A DNA stretch of 64,000 bases from Aegilops tauschii subsp. strangulata (Eukaryota > Streptophyta > Magnoliopsida > Poales > Poaceae): NCBI RefSeq assembly GCF_002575655.3, contig NC_053040.3, forward strand, positions 464,800,780 through 464,864,779. The letters run 5' to 3'. The stretch's first letter is position 1; every line of letters begins with the position of its first letter. The position numbers and the translations under genes were made by a program. This document shows positions 30,982 to 43,825 of this stretch, one piece after another. A model generated the notes under the pieces. It was not told the DNA's origin. It worked only from the letters and a program-made list of their open reading frames with translations, and did no database searches.

Positions 30982-33900
30982 ATGACGCCGCAGGCTGCGC
31001 CGGCGGCGCTCGGGCTCCATGTCCCGACACGCTGGGAGATCGAGTTCACCTGCGCCGCCGCGACGGCCCTCGCCCTCGTCCTCGTCCCCGTCGCGCTCTA
31101 CGCGCTCCTCCGCCCGCGCCGCGCTCCCGCGGCCGCCGACGGCCTCCAGCTCGTCGACAAGGTAAGCAAAGCAACTGCTGCCTCTTCAGTGCCTCCAGAA
31201 CAGAAATTTGGGCGCGGCGACGAGCGGGTCGCATGTTCTAACGTCGCGACCGTTTTTGTTTTGGCATTCGCCTGCTCTGCTCTGCTTTGCGCGCCGGAAT
31301 TGCCGCTCAGTGCCACGAGGGAGCGCCGTCGGCGTACGCGGTCAACGTGAGTGTGGCTCGCCGTTGTTGTTCATCAGCCACTCTGACGGCTCTCTGGTTC
31401 GTCGTGTGGCTTGCTGACTTGGGTGGGCGCGTGTCTTTCTGACTGTCCAGCTGCAGCTGCTCGCCGCCAAGGATCTGATCGCGGCCAACTTGAACGGGAC
31501 TTCCGACCCCTATGCACTCATCACCTGCGGCCAAGACAAGCGTTTCAGGTGGGTGCATTTCTCCTCTGAATATGAGCACCACCTGCGGCCAAGACAAGCG
31601 TTTCAGGTGGGTGCATTTCTCCTCTGAATATGAGCACCACACGGTCATATACTACATGATTGGGGGCTTGAGAAGGTCTGATGTAACTGATCCACATTAC
31701 AACCTGGAAATATTTCTGTGGGGAAAACGACTGTGGCAGGGGTCGATAGAAACAGTTATACAAATGTAAAAATCCTTCCGATGCAAAATAATATTATTCT
31801 GCTTGATAGAATTAGGGAGGAAAGCAGCCGGTTTTGTAGTACCAGTAGTCTACTTTCCCCCTTTATTCTAGTATCTCTGACTGTCTTATACGTACCTTAA
31901 TTACAGCTCCATGGTTCCTGGCTCAAGAAACCCAATGTGGGGAGAGGAATTCAATTTTGCTGTTGACTGCCTTCCTGTAAAGGTTATTATTACCACCACT
32001 TCCTCTTCTACTCCGTACCTAATTTTGAATTTCTCCTAAAACACCCAGCGTCAGTTCATAGCTGTTAGCCTGTTACAACTTACAAGTCAACATGACAATC
32101 ACAATCCATGCACTACTTTGACACACATTGTAGATAAAGGTGGAAATATATGATTGGGACATAGTATGGAGGAGCACAACACTTGGTTCTGTTACTGTTT
32201 CAGTTGAGTCTGAGAAGCAGAGTGGACCAGTTTGGTATACGCTTGACGGCTCATCAGGACGGGTAACTGGTTTCTACAAAACAACTTGGTTTCTCAGAAT
32301 CATTTGTTTTCAGTTGTTATCTTATCAATTTTTCTGTATTGTTAGGTTTGTCTCCATATCAAGGCAATCAGGGTTAATGAGAGTTCCTCCAGGTTTGCTC
32401 TGATTTTTGTAATTATGTTAGATGTGAATTCTTTTGCATTTTTGAACAGCTTTGGCATGTTGCAGTCACTTGCTTCACTTTTTATTTACTGTCAAAATGT
32501 CACTTGCTTCACTATTATACTCTGTCCATTTGGACAACATAAGAAAACCTACAACATGTCCTTGTCACTAATTTTCTGACATCATTTTTTGTGTTTTAGG
32601 GCTCTAAACAACTCTGCTGAGGCTGATGCTCGTAAAAGGATCTCCTTAGACAAAGAAGGCCCTACTGTCGTTCACCAAAAGCCAGGTCATTTACAGACAA
32701 TTTTTGGGCTACCTCCAGATGAGGCAAGTACCTACTGCTACTACTGCTAATTAAACAGATTCATGCATAGGTCTATTACCATTGTTTCCAACTTGCAAGA
32801 GTTATTGTTTCATTGCTTTGTTTATCATCCAGGTTGTTGAACACAGTTATTCATGTGCACTTGAGAGGTCATTTCTATATCACGGCCGCATTTATGTGTC
32901 TTTATGGCACATTTGCTTCTATTCCAACATCTTCTCTAAGCAGATTAAGGTTGGCTCACATACAATATTTTTCAATTGCACACTTTGATTGGTGGATTTA
33001 CTTGGTTCGTTATGTTTGCTTAATTTTTTTCGTGCTTGTCAGAAAATATTCATTTTTCGTGTTCTGTTGATTTCATTGTGCGTCTAAACTTCAAAGAGAC
33101 ACTTCGATGATCACACGATATTAACACATTTAGTGATATTTCGAAGATCACATGAATCACTAAAGCTACCAATCCTGGTCAACAAGAGCATTTTTTCTCT
33201 ATATATTCCGATGCCATGTAGATTGGGTTGGATAACTTTTGTATCCTATGTGCTGTGGAAAATTTTACATTGTTAAAGCTAGCTAGAAAGCTTGTCTTAG
33301 AAATATATCCAATTTCTTACATTGGTTTTGATACATTGTGAGACTGAAAACATGTTTTTCTTATATATGAAGGTTGTGCTCCCTTTGAGAGATATTGATG
33401 AGGTGAACCTTGCCTTACTCTCCTACATCATTTCCTTGCTAAAAGTGTTACTGATCACTTCTGTCCTTTTTTTACATGTAGATAACAAAAAGCCAACTTG
33501 CAGTTATTAATCCTGCAATTACGATATTTCTTCGAACGGGTGCTGGAGGACATGGAGTTCCGTCCTTAGCATGCCCAGATGGTATGATATAAAACTCGCA
33601 ATCTTGCGTAGGCATAACAACCTTTTTTGGATACTGCAAACTTAAATCCCTTTCATTGATTTTATAATACTTAGTTGTCAAGTCTTAGCATGGCCGGTCC
33701 CAAGCCTGGATAAAGGAGGAGGGTTGTGATAGGCTTGGCGACCCAACATCAAAACTCAGCCACTCTTATGGAGATAAAACCAAGAAGAACCTCGTTGGGG
33801 AATTACCCACTTACCGACATGCCATATCGGAACCCGGGTGCGGTGTTAAATGGGCAAGTGCCGGGCCGTCGCCCCCACGGTGGTGCGCCGTATCTTGATA

Positions 33901-36900
33901 TGGATACGGTAATAAGTGAGCAAGGATCGGGTCGCCGCATCCTAAATGGTGCGCTACCTCAACGCCCGGGTGTAGTGAAAAATGAGCAAAGGTCTTTGCA
34001 TTTGACTCGACGAGTTCGAAGGGTAAGGAAGCTAGCCAAGCCAAGTAGGATTCGCTTAGGTAGCTGGAAGGTAGGGTCCCTAACGGGTAAGTTACGGGAG
34101 TTAGTTGATGCAGCAGTGAGGAGACGTGTTGATACCCTGTGCGTCCAAGAGACCAAATGGAAGGGACATAGGCTGACGAGGTGGAGGACATTGGCTTCAA
34201 GCTGTGGTACACGGGGACAACTACAAACATAAATGGAGTAGGCATCTTGATCAACAAGAGCCTCATGTATGGAGTTGTAGACGTCAAGAGGTAAGGGGAC
34301 CGGATTATCCTAGTCAAGTTGGTCGTTGGGGACTTAGTTCTCAATGTTATCATCATGTCTACCCACAAGTAGGCCACAATGAGAGCACCAAAAGGGAGTT
34401 ATGGGAAGGCTCGGGGGACTTGGTTAGGAGTGTACCTATTGGCGAGAAGCTCTTCGTAGGAGGAGACCTCAAGGGCCACGTGGGTATATCTAACACAAAT
34501 TTTGAAGGGGTGCATGCGGGCTTTGGCTATGTCATCATGAATCAAGAAGGAGAGAGGATGTCTTAGGCTTTGCTTTAGCAAGCCCACGACATGATCGTAG
34601 CTAACACCCTCTTGAGAAAGAATCCCATCTAGCGACTTTCTGTAGTGGTCAACACTATAGCCAGATTGATTGTGTCCTCTCTATAAGAGAAGACATGCGT
34701 GTTTGCTTAGATTGTAAGGTGATACCTAAGAGAGTGTTGTCCCTCAACATAAGCTTGTGGTGGCTGACTTTTGCTTCCGGATTCGTGTCCAGCGGGATAA
34801 GCACGCCAAAGTCACTAGAACGAAGTGGTGGAAGGTCAAGGGGGAGGCAGGCCAGGTTTTCAAGGAGATGGTTATTAAGGAGGGCTCTTGGGAGGACGGA
34901 GGCAATGCAAACAATATGTGGATGAAGATGGTGACCTACATTCGGAAGGTGGCTTCAAATGAGTTTGGGGTGACCAAGGGAAGTAGAGGTGAGGCTAAAG
35001 ATACTTGGTGGTGAAATGATGATGTCCTGAAGGCTATTAAGGAGAAGAAGGACGGTTTCAGACGCCTGCATCTTGATAGGAGTGCAGACAACATACAAAA
35101 CTACAAGTTGGCAAAGAAGATCGCAAAGCGAGCTGTGAGTGAACCAAGGGGTCGGGCATATGAGGACCTCCACCAACGTTTAAACTCAAAGGATGGCGAA
35201 AGGGACATTTATAAGATGGCTAAGATCCAGGAGAGGAAGACGAGGGATGTCAACCATGTCAAATGCATCAAGGACAGAGCAGATTGGCTTCTGGTGAAGG
35301 ACGAGGAGATCAAGCATAGATGGCGAGAGTACTTTTTACAAAGTGTTCAATGGAGAGAATGAGAGCTCTACCATTGGGTTGGACGACTCCTTTGATGATA
35401 CCAACAAACATTTTTGTGCGGCGGATCCAGAGTCTGAGGTTAGTAAGCTTTAAGAAGGATGAAAAGAGGCAAGGCAATGGCCCCTTATTGTATCACCATT
35501 GAGGTGTGGAGAGGCCTTGGAGACATAGTGATAGTATGGCTAATTTAGCTTTTCAACCACATTTTCAGTCAAACAAGATGCCCGAAGAATGGAAGCGATG
35601 TATATTAGTACCAATCTTCAAGAACAAGGGGGATGTTCAAAGTTACTAATTACCGTTGAATTAAGTTGATAGAGCTATGGGAGAGAGTCATTGAGCACCG
35701 CTTAAGAAGAATGACAAGCGTGGTAAAAAATCAGTTTGGCTTCATGACTGGTAGGTCAACCATGGAAGCGATTTTGTTGGCATGACAACTCATGGAGAGA
35801 TACAGAGAACAAAAGAAGGAAGTGCATACGGTGTTCATTGAGAAGGCCTACGATAAGATACCGTGGAATATCATGTGGTGGACCTTGGAGAAACACAAAG
35901 TCCAAACAAAATACATTACCCTCATCAAAGACATGTAAGATAATGTTGTGACAAGTTCTGAACAAGTGATGGCGACACCGATGACTTTCCAATTAAAATA
36001 GGACTGTATTAAGGGTCAACTTTGAGCCCTTATCTCTTTGCTTTGGTGATGGATGAGGTCACAAGGGATATCTAAGAAGATATACCATGGTGTATGCTCT
36101 TTGCGTATGATGTGGTGCTAGTCAATGGTAGCCACGTGGGGGTTAATACAAAGTTAGAGCTGTGTAGATAGACTCTGGAATCGAAAGGGTTTTAGTTTTA
36201 GTAGAACTAAAACTGAGTACATCAGATGCGATTTTAGTACTACTAGGCACAAGGAGGAGGAGGTTAGCCTTGATGCACATGAAGTACCTCAGAAGGGCAC
36301 CTTCCGATATTTGGGGTCAATGCTGCAAAAGGATAGTGATATAAATGAAGATACGAGTCATGAAATCAAAGCCGGATGGATGAAGTGGCCCCAATTCTGG
36401 CGTCCTATGACAAGAGAGCGCAACAAAAGCTAAAAGACAGGTTCTATAGGACGGCGATCCGACTTGCGATGTTGTATGGCGCGGGATATTGGCCAACTAA
36501 GAGGCGACATGTCCAACCCTTAGGTGGAGTAGAGATGCGCATGTTGAGATGGATATGTGGCCACACAAGAAAGGATCGGATCCGGAATGATGATATATGT
36601 GAGAGAGTTGGGTAGCACCGATCGAAGAGAAGCTTGTCCAAGATTGTCTAAGATGGTTAGGGCATATAGAACTAAGGTCTCCAGATGCGTCAATGCATGG
36701 CGAATGGATAAAGCGTGCTGATAATATCAAGAGAGGTCGGGGTAGACCAAACTTGACACGGGAGGAGTCCGTTAAGAGAGATCTGAAGGACTGCAATATC
36801 CGATAAAGGGTTTCCCCCCGCTTTATATATAAAGCAAACACCCGATACATCCAGCTCGCTGGGGCCACAGCACAGAAAAGCCCAAAAGGAACCATGTTGA

Positions 36901-39462
36901 GATGTTTGGTTTTACTGCTTATTAGTCGATGACTTGGTGTAGATTTCCGTTCCGTGAGTGTAGGTTGCATTCCACCATGACTTGAGATACAGGTTTATTT
37001 GATGTGAAATTGGTTGCAAGCTTAAGAAGTGCGGAGGAAGCTAGTGATCATGCATTCATGCTAGAAAACAGACTAAAAGGGCATTGTTGACCAAATTTTA
37101 TACTACAATATTCACACATTTTCTAGAGGCTGGCAAAAGGACTGCTTAGATATATGTCAATTGCTTTATGTCACCTTTTTATATTATTTTTGCAGGAAGA
37201 GTTAGATATATATTTGCATCGTTTTGGAACAGAAACCGCACAGTTAGAGCATTGGAACAAGCTGTGAAGAACTTCCATACCATGATAGAGGCTGAGAAAC
37301 AGGTAGTGACATCTCGAGCAGCCTTTTCTCCACATATATTTTAATTAAGAATTTTAATATAGGATGCACGTTGCTGTTGCATATCTGCAGTCTTACTGTT
37401 AGTGCACTACTAGTAGTTTTGAAGCAAAGCTTTCTGCATGCTTTGCTGTTTATGATTGGCACTGATTTACATGATTGCGTTCTCCATAATTTGCTTATCA
37501 AAATCGATAATGGCTTTTAATACATTTGGACTTTGGATTATAGGAACATGCTCGATCTGCATTACGTGCACTCAGTGGCTCAAGAAACAATAGCATGGAG
37601 GTAGATGTTCCAGAAGAATGTGCTGATTTAACAGGGCTACTACAACCGTTTGTCAAAGAAGATGTTCTAGTCTCTGTATTTGATGTAATGATAACTAACC
37701 GTATCTTCCATGATTCTGCAATCGATAGTAAAACTGATCTTCAATCTCGTCTCATCTCAGGGAGCATTTCCGTGTACCGCAGACCAGTTTTTCAATAATC
37801 TTATAAATGATGACTCAACTTACACAACAGAATATCGGACAGCTCGTCAGGATAAAGATATCAACGTAAGTATCCAGCACGGTGCCAGGTCTCTGAGTCA
37901 TGAATTATTGCTGACTAGAAATATTTCTGTATGCAGCTGGGCCAGTGGCATCTTGCTGACGAGTATGATGGTCAGGTGAGAGAACTTAAGTGTAGATCCA
38001 TGTGCCACAGCCCGATGTGCCCTCCATATTCAGCAATAACAGAGTGGCAGCATGCGGTTCTTTCAGCTAACAAAACCGATCTGGTATGTTTTTAATGCAG
38101 AACTGAACATCCCATTACGACGGCTAACATTTCTTGAGTCATAGTATTACAGATATGTTACATTATGTTATATACAGTATTACAGTATATACTACTACTA
38201 CAGATCATAAATAAATCTGATTTATCATTTTCTATCTTTTAGGTATTCGAGACTGTACAACAAGTACATGATGTTCCGTTTGGTTCCTATTTTGAGGTAC
38301 TTCTAGCCGAGTTGGTTTCCGTGAAAGATACATTTACATATCCATTTTATTGCAATCTACTCCCTCCGTTCCTAAATATTTGTCTTTTTAGAGATTTCAA
38401 ATGGACTACCACAAACGAATGCATGTAGACATATTTTAGAGCGTAGATTCACTCATTTTGCTCTGTATGTAGTCACTTGTTAAAATCTCTAGAAAGACAA
38501 ATATTTAGGAACGGAGGTAGTACAATGCTGTTCCAATTTTGAGCAAGCTACTTCCATTCTGATTCCAAAATTCTTTTACTTTATAGTGTTACAAATGCTT
38601 ATTTTTAGGTTGCCCTGTTAGAAATACAACTGTGTTCAACTATGATTTGGTAATATAGTTAACTGATGTTCCACTTTTCAGATACACTGTAGATGGTCTG
38701 TGAAAACCATCGATTCTAGTTCGTGCAGTGTTGACATTAGTGCTGGTTGGTGTTTTTCTTCTGATCTCCATGTGTAGCTTGTGTTCTCTTATTTCCTTTT
38801 ATCTTATGATGTCTGTTCTCAGTGCAAAACTGCAAATGGAAATTTGTAATTTGATGGACGCGGTGGGCACTCTGTCCTTTCAGGTGCACATTTCAAGAAA
38901 TGGTGCATAATGCAGTCTAAGATAAAGAGCGGTGCTGTGGACGAGGTATGAATTTATCTACTGTTGGCCTCTGTTTGATGATGATCTGTGAATGTGAATT
39001 TAATCCAACTTGTCCACAAACTTAGTAATATGCTAGTGAGATTTTACGATCGATAGTGAAATTACGTGCAATCAATTTCACACATTTAAGCGATCAAAAT
39101 AATCAAGGCACTAACTCCCGGTTCCAGATAAGCTGCAATCTGGATATGATCAGATTAATTTGGACATTATAAATACAGATATCTCTGGTTGTTTGGATGC
39201 TATAGACTTGCATATCAAGATGCAAATATTACCTGAGTATTCTTTGTCTTTAGTCTCTGCATGTGGTAATTAATCCATTTAACTTTTAAGGTTGTGGTAA
39301 TTATGTTTTGAAATCTTGCAGTTAAAGAAGGAAGTTGGAGAAATGTTAGGGTTTGCGGAGTCATATATGCTAAAAGTTAGCTCCCCTAACCAAGAAGACG
39401 ATGGTACTGCCCAACAAGGCAGCACGGCGCCAGACGCAGATGACATACCTGGTGATCAGTAA
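30982..39462 (+). CDS. BAGP1: C2-GRAM-VASt membrane protein, BAGP1-like (18 exons, 585 residues)
   Basis: Exons: 30982-31161, 31311-31346, 31451-31548, 31907-31982, 32134-32262, 32346-32392, 32600-32723, 32833-32949, 33373-33402, 33482-33581, 37196-37302, 37544-37684, 37761-37865, 37937-38083, 38243-38296, 38682-38745, 38884-38945, 39322-39462 (1758 bases, in frame). Order: a hydrophobic anchor (about 20-45), a C2 domain ([21 protein letters not shown]), a GRAM domain ([17 protein letters not shown]), a VASt domain ([11 protein letters not shown]) and an acidic tail. Arabidopsis BAGP1 (594 residues) has the same plan and works with BAG6 in basal immunity through aspartyl protease; VASt proteins are generally linked to membrane lipid handling. 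Intron 7 is GC-AG. Intron 10 holds a LINE. The exon 4 end (31982, or 6 bases earlier) is uncertain. The ATG at 30982 starts directly before the anchor. Confidence 0.9.
31522..31637 (+). repeat. Perfect 58-bp tandem duplication across an exon-intron border
   Basis: Copies at 31522-31579 and 31580-31637 are identical. Each contains the end of exon 3 (CGTTTCAG) and the donor GTGGGTG of the BAGP1-like gene, so two identical 5' splice sites lie 58 bases apart. Use of the first keeps the frame. Use of the second adds 58 bases, shifts the frame and leads to a stop in exon 4. Confidence 0.95.
33690..36795 (+). mobile_element. Degenerate RTE-type LINE in intron 10 of the BAGP1-like gene
   Basis: About 3.1 kb in the sense orientation of the host gene. 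It reads, with many stops and frame changes, as an RTE-clade LINE: an N-terminal leader, an endonuclease ([25 protein letters not shown]), a linker ([14 protein letters not shown]), a reverse transcriptase core ([14 protein letters not shown]; a degraded catalytic box near 36105), and a C-terminal block ([30 protein letters not shown]). It ends near 36795, where another LINE tail follows. The largest intact frames are under 170 codons, so it is dead. It accounts for most of the 3.6-kb intron. Confidence 0.85.
36796..36990 (-). mobile_element. LINE 3'-tail fragment
   Basis: On the minus strand the piece contains GCTTTATATATAAAGC and GGGGGGAAACCC, a wording common at the 3' ends of cereal L1-type LINEs. 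It abuts the truncated end of the RTE element inside the same intron. No coding sequence is present. Boundaries are approximate. Confidence 0.35.
38360..38520. mobile_element. Stowaway MITE (Thalos type) in intron 15 of the BAGP1-like gene
   Basis: A 161-base element with termini CTCCCTCCGTTCCTAAATAT and ATATTTAGGAACGGAGGTAG, flanked by TA on both sides (38358-38359 and 38521-38522). The size and termini fit the Thalos group of Triticeae Stowaways. Confidence 0.93.
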
Positions 39463-40180
39463 CTAGCTGAGTATGCTCTCTTCTCATGACAGGCACCGTC
39501 GCACGATGGTGTTTTATGATGATACCCGGTGGACCTGTAACTGTAACTAGTCCAAATTTGATATGATTGGCTGCCTTAAAGGTAAAAATTCTTTAGGAAA
39601 TCCTATATAGTCTTATGGATGGCCTCTTGCATCATTGTGACACATACAAGATAGTTATTAAACGGTGAATATCAAGGTTTGGTACACAAACATCCGTATA
39701 AAAAGAAAAAGCCACAACCAGCGAAAATAGGAATATATGCCTACACACATGCCTACTATTGAGCCACCATTCAAACCGGTTGTAAGTAACCCGTGCGATC
39801 ATCTCTCACCGGTTGCACCCAGTAGCCATAAGCTCATGTCCCGCCGAATGTAGTAAGGGCCATGTATGGATCCATGTTGTAGCCTTGAAATGACTTGCAA
39901 AACAGTTTGTATTTTCACTCTGGCAAAACACAGTCATTCCAGCAATTTCATAAAGCTCAAAGCGAAGCACAAACTCCGTCATGGATATGTGGCTTAACTT
40001 CCAACCAGTTTCCAAATAAATTTGCTTATACTAGTAGGTGGAAGCAGGTTAAAAGTCACATGAATCGTACATCATAGCAAAGTGTGAAACAGACAAGAAA
40101 TAAACACGTGTGAAATAAACAGGAAATAAACAAATGATGAATTGTTTCATCCTGATCACAAAAACAACATCGTCTACCGC
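39463..40180. other. 3' region of the BAGP1-like gene and spacer
   Basis: The first few hundred bases probably include the 3' UTR; no perfect AATAAA was found close to the stop. The remainder shows no recognisable gene. Confidence 0.35.
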
Positions 40181-41612
40181 CTTGCCATCTTCTTCTTCTT
40201 TTTCTCGAATACGCACAAGCATGCGTATCATATATTCATAGAAGAAGAGCCAAGACGGCTAATACAACGCCTTTCGGCAATGTGCCACCCCGAGAGGTTA
40301 ACACCCACAATTACAGTGACAACATCGGCAACTAACACCCTTGCCCAAACTCAAGCCAAACAATGGCGAAAAGTACGGACACAGAGCACACAAGCCGCTT
40401 CCCCGGCATCAAACACCTCACAGCACGACAAACCACCTAACCAAACTAGATCAACGCACTCTCCACCGATGGTGCCTGGAAGATCGGCCAGTGGACAGCG
40501 GGAGCTAGCCTGACTCGAAGAAGACGTCGCCGATGAGGCGTCGATGATGGAGTACATAGCGCCCCGGATGCTCATGTCCACAGCAACATCCCGCACATGT
40601 CAGCCCTGCACCCCAAGCCACACCGCCGAGGCGAGCGAGGCAACCCACCAGCCGCGTCCCGGACGGCACCCCAAGCACCTAGGCAACGCCTCCAAGAAGG
40701 GGAGGGCGCCGATACGCCGCCGCTGCCTGGCCCGGTGAACCGAGCCTCGAGTTTCCTCCGGTGTCAGTAGAGCGGATGGACATGGCCATGACAACGCCTC
40801 CAGGGAGGAGACGCCGCCCACGAGCGTCGCCGTTGCCCGCAGCCGTAGCCGCGCTGGATTTCTCCTTGGCCACGCCCATCATCTCCGGAGCACAGCAAAA
40901 CTGGAAGTGGGGGGCAAAGCTGCCACCTTGGGCCATCACCGCGAAAAGGGGAACTGAATGTCGCCGCGCCATCGTCCGCAGACCACCACGCCGCCTAGCT
41001 AGTAGGTGCGTCCACCGCAGCCCCTGGTCGAGGGAGACCAGCACCTGCCTCCACCCGCCACATCCCCGCCGCCCTCACGGCCAGGGACATCAGCACCTCT
41101 GCCGGGACGCCGCAGCACCTCCGCCGCAACTCCCGACCAGCCACCTCGACGCGCCTCCGATCCGGGGAGAAGAGAGCGAATCTGCCTCATCCTGGGGCCG
41201 CCGCCCCAGTGTACCAGCACCGGATCACCCGCCGACGGCAGCCCCGACGGTGCCCGCGTAGCCCAGGCGGCCAGATCTGGCCGAGCCAGACCGAGCCAGC
41301 CCGGCGGCCCCACGCAACCACGCCTTGGCCAGGCGCCAGCGGGAGCAGCAGGCCGTGCCGCTCACCCCCGCGCCGCCCGCCACCGCGCCAACACGCTCCG
41401 CCCCAGTGCGCCGCCACCGCCCGATGCAGACGCCCGCGCCTGCCAACACTGCGCATGGGGAGGAGATGACCGCCGACGCCAACCGGGCTTTGCCCCGCGG
41501 CGGCGAGGAGAGGGCAGGGGAAGGGGGAGCTGGCCTAGCGGCGCTAGGGTTTGCCCTCCAGGTCGCCGCGCGGGAGCGGCGCGGGAGGGAAGGGGCGTAT
41601 ATACAAACTTGA
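40181..41612 (-). mobile_element. GC-rich repeat, probably a non-autonomous retroelement on the minus strand
   Basis: From 41612 leftwards the minus strand begins with a GC-rich, CpG-rich leader (GGCAAACCCTAGCGCC near 41550). It continues with gene-like but domain-free sequence and ends in GTATTCGAGAAAAAGAAG near 40205-40188, like the A-rich 3' ends of cereal LINEs. Overlapping open frames on both strands up to 242 codons are Arg/Pro/Ala-rich and result from GC content. The combination suggests an LINE-mobilised non-autonomous element or processed copy, but no coding family was recognised. Confidence 0.35.
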
Positions 41613-41649
41613 TGGATAGTTTAATTAATTATTATCCTCATCATCTTCG

Positions 41650-42480
41650 TTTTCCCAAATTATCCTTTGTGAGAGTAACCCTCTGTCCCCGCAGAAAAAA
41701 AAAGAGAGTAACCCTCTGTGAACAAACCACATAGAAAGTTTAATCTTAAGTGACTCTTTTTTTCCATATATGTTCGAACGAAATACAGGCCTTGTGTTAA
41801 TATGGTCTGAGTACATATATGTAAGTGAGAAACTCCGGACGATGTCAAACGCCAATAGAAAGAATATGGCCCATCAGTTAAGTTGACCACCATCAACCTA
41901 CATACAAGATGTAGCCAAGCTCGTAATTTATCTCCAATCAGAGCTCGCCTCAACTAGATATTCAAGGGAACAATCCTTACTATTGTGTCGACGAACACCT
42001 CTTTTTGTTGCATCGTATTATAGAGAAACATGTATTGTAGGCCATGGGCGCATCTTCTATCCAAGTATCCTTCAAAAAACGCGTGGTACAACCATCTTCC
42101 ACCTTAAAGGCACCTTTATTAAAGAGTGCCACATTAGTCCGCATCAAGCCCTTCCAAGGGTGAGTCATACATTTGCGACGTGACTTGGGACAAAGTCTTG
42201 GAATGAATATACTTGCTAAGGAGGCATATGTTTTTAACCCGAGGTTTTCAATGCCGAGACCCCATAATAAATCCCACCTCGCCAGCCGATATTTAGTCTT
42301 ATGTTCATCCTCTTCCAGAAAAATTCAGAGCAGTAAAAATAAAGTCTTTTTCACACACCTATCAGAACCACAAAAAAAGATAACATGAACATAGGAAGTC
42401 TCGTGAGCAATAAATTCACAAGGATCAACTGACCGCCATATGACATTAGTTTATGTTTCCAACAACTAAGCTTCTTTTGT
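41650..42480 (-). pseudogene. LINE reverse-transcriptase C-terminal fragment
   Basis: Minus-strand reading from about 42475 gives the L1-type region after the RT catalytic core: an SYGGQ-like block, then a segment near 42300, then LFNKGAFKVEDG and TRFLKDTWIEDAPM, which match the zone before the zf-RVT domain in plant LINEs. Stops break the frame repeatedly. It is an inactive fragment without a 3' tail. Confidence 0.7.
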
Positions 42481-42924
42481 TCTCAGTGCATTTCCACTCT
42501 TTATTAGTGAGTTTTCGACGGTGTGTTAGTATCCCAAGACAACTAAACGATAGCTTCATTGAATTATCCTCTTTATTCGCTCATGTATGTCATCTAGCTA
42601 CGCAGTGTATTCTCATAATCCGGTGTCCACTCTGTTGTGTTTCTCTGTTCATACACGCAACATATACCTGCTAGGCTGCTCACCAGAAAATTGCACAAAA
42701 ACACAATAGACTATTGGTAGTAGACATGAGCAACAACATATGAAGTTACACATCGAGCAACGAGGGGCTTAAGTGCGGGCACGACATGGTGTCACGCTTC
42801 TCCTTGCTAGTATTTTAGTAAATGGAATAGGTTTTCCAAGAACACATGACCACTACATAAACCTGCAATTCAATAAATTGCACAAGTGCTAACAACGAAT
42901 AATCCTCAATAAACAATTTACACA

Positions 42925-43575
42925 AAAAATGGGACCTTCGACAACACAGAGGAACTGGTTGGGTGTGTCTTCAGACTCCTGGGCGAGTGGCTCGATGTCC
43001 ATGCACCAAAGGGGACTGCCGAGGCTGTGCAAGAGGATGCCCGATGGGTGCCACTTGAGAAGAGTTGGACTAAATAAATGTCGATGGATCGCTGAAGAAA
43101 GATGGGTCGGGAGGCGGGGCTGGAGTGGTTCCGCGAGACCATAGAAACACATGCAAGGCTGCTGCATGTCATGCTTTTAACAACATCTATTGTGCCGAGC
43201 ATGTGAAGCTACTAGCTTGCCGAAGGGGAGTGCAAATGGCGGCTGAACTTGGCATCACAAGGGATGTGCTTGAAACAGATAACCAAGGAGTCGCTCGTGC
43301 TCGCTTCCTGGAACAACTTGACCGGTCCAGGTTTGGACCTGTTATCCATGAGATAAAGAAAATGATGGTTGGCGTCGGCGAGTTTTGAGTGATCTGGACA
43401 CGACGAGAAGCCAACAAAGTTGCTCATATACTAGCTAGGAAGTGTTGCCTTTTAAGTTTAATTTATGCAAGACCTGGTTTAATATTTTTCCTTCTCGTAT
43501 CTGTGATGCTATTGTGGCTGATGGAGCCATAGACTAAGTAATAATAAGGCAGCTCTTTACCTAAAAAAACAATAT
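42925..43575 (+). pseudogene. LINE RNase H (RVT_3-type) fragment with 3' end
   Basis: From about 43120 the plus strand encodes an RNase H-like domain of the type at the C-terminus of plant L1 LINEs: AACHAFNNIYCAEHVKLLACRRG and the following VLETDNQGVARA, with TGA at 43387. Coding similarity continues past the stop (TRREANKVAHILARK). The sequence ends with CTAAAAAAAC near 43570, a short A tail. Catalytic D and E positions look partly preserved, but the frame is broken. Confidence 0.7.
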
Positions 43576-43825
43576 ACACAATCGGCAGTCCTCAAACATG
43601 AAATGGTCCTATGCAAAATGCATTAGTGCATTATAAATGCGTTTTAAATCACATTGCATTTAACTGTGACATGCACAATTTTCATGCCAAGATTTCGCTT
43701 CGCTTACACAGAAATTCCTCACATAGCTAAAAAATCGTAAGAGCTAGAATAATATTCTACGCAATATTTAGAAACTATATACGTCCAATTTCATGGCAAC
43801 ATGCGGGGGCATCGTCTGGTTCTCT

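Noticed and set aside
30658..31350. Longer start (30658) and unspliced frame for the BAGP1-like gene
   Set aside because: The upstream part has no domain character, and the frame runs through a clear GTAAGC donor at 31162. The ATG at 30982 sits directly before the membrane anchor.
41006..41734. 242-codon Pro/Arg/Ala-rich frame
   Set aside because: Several overlapping frames on both strands have the same character, so GC content explains them.
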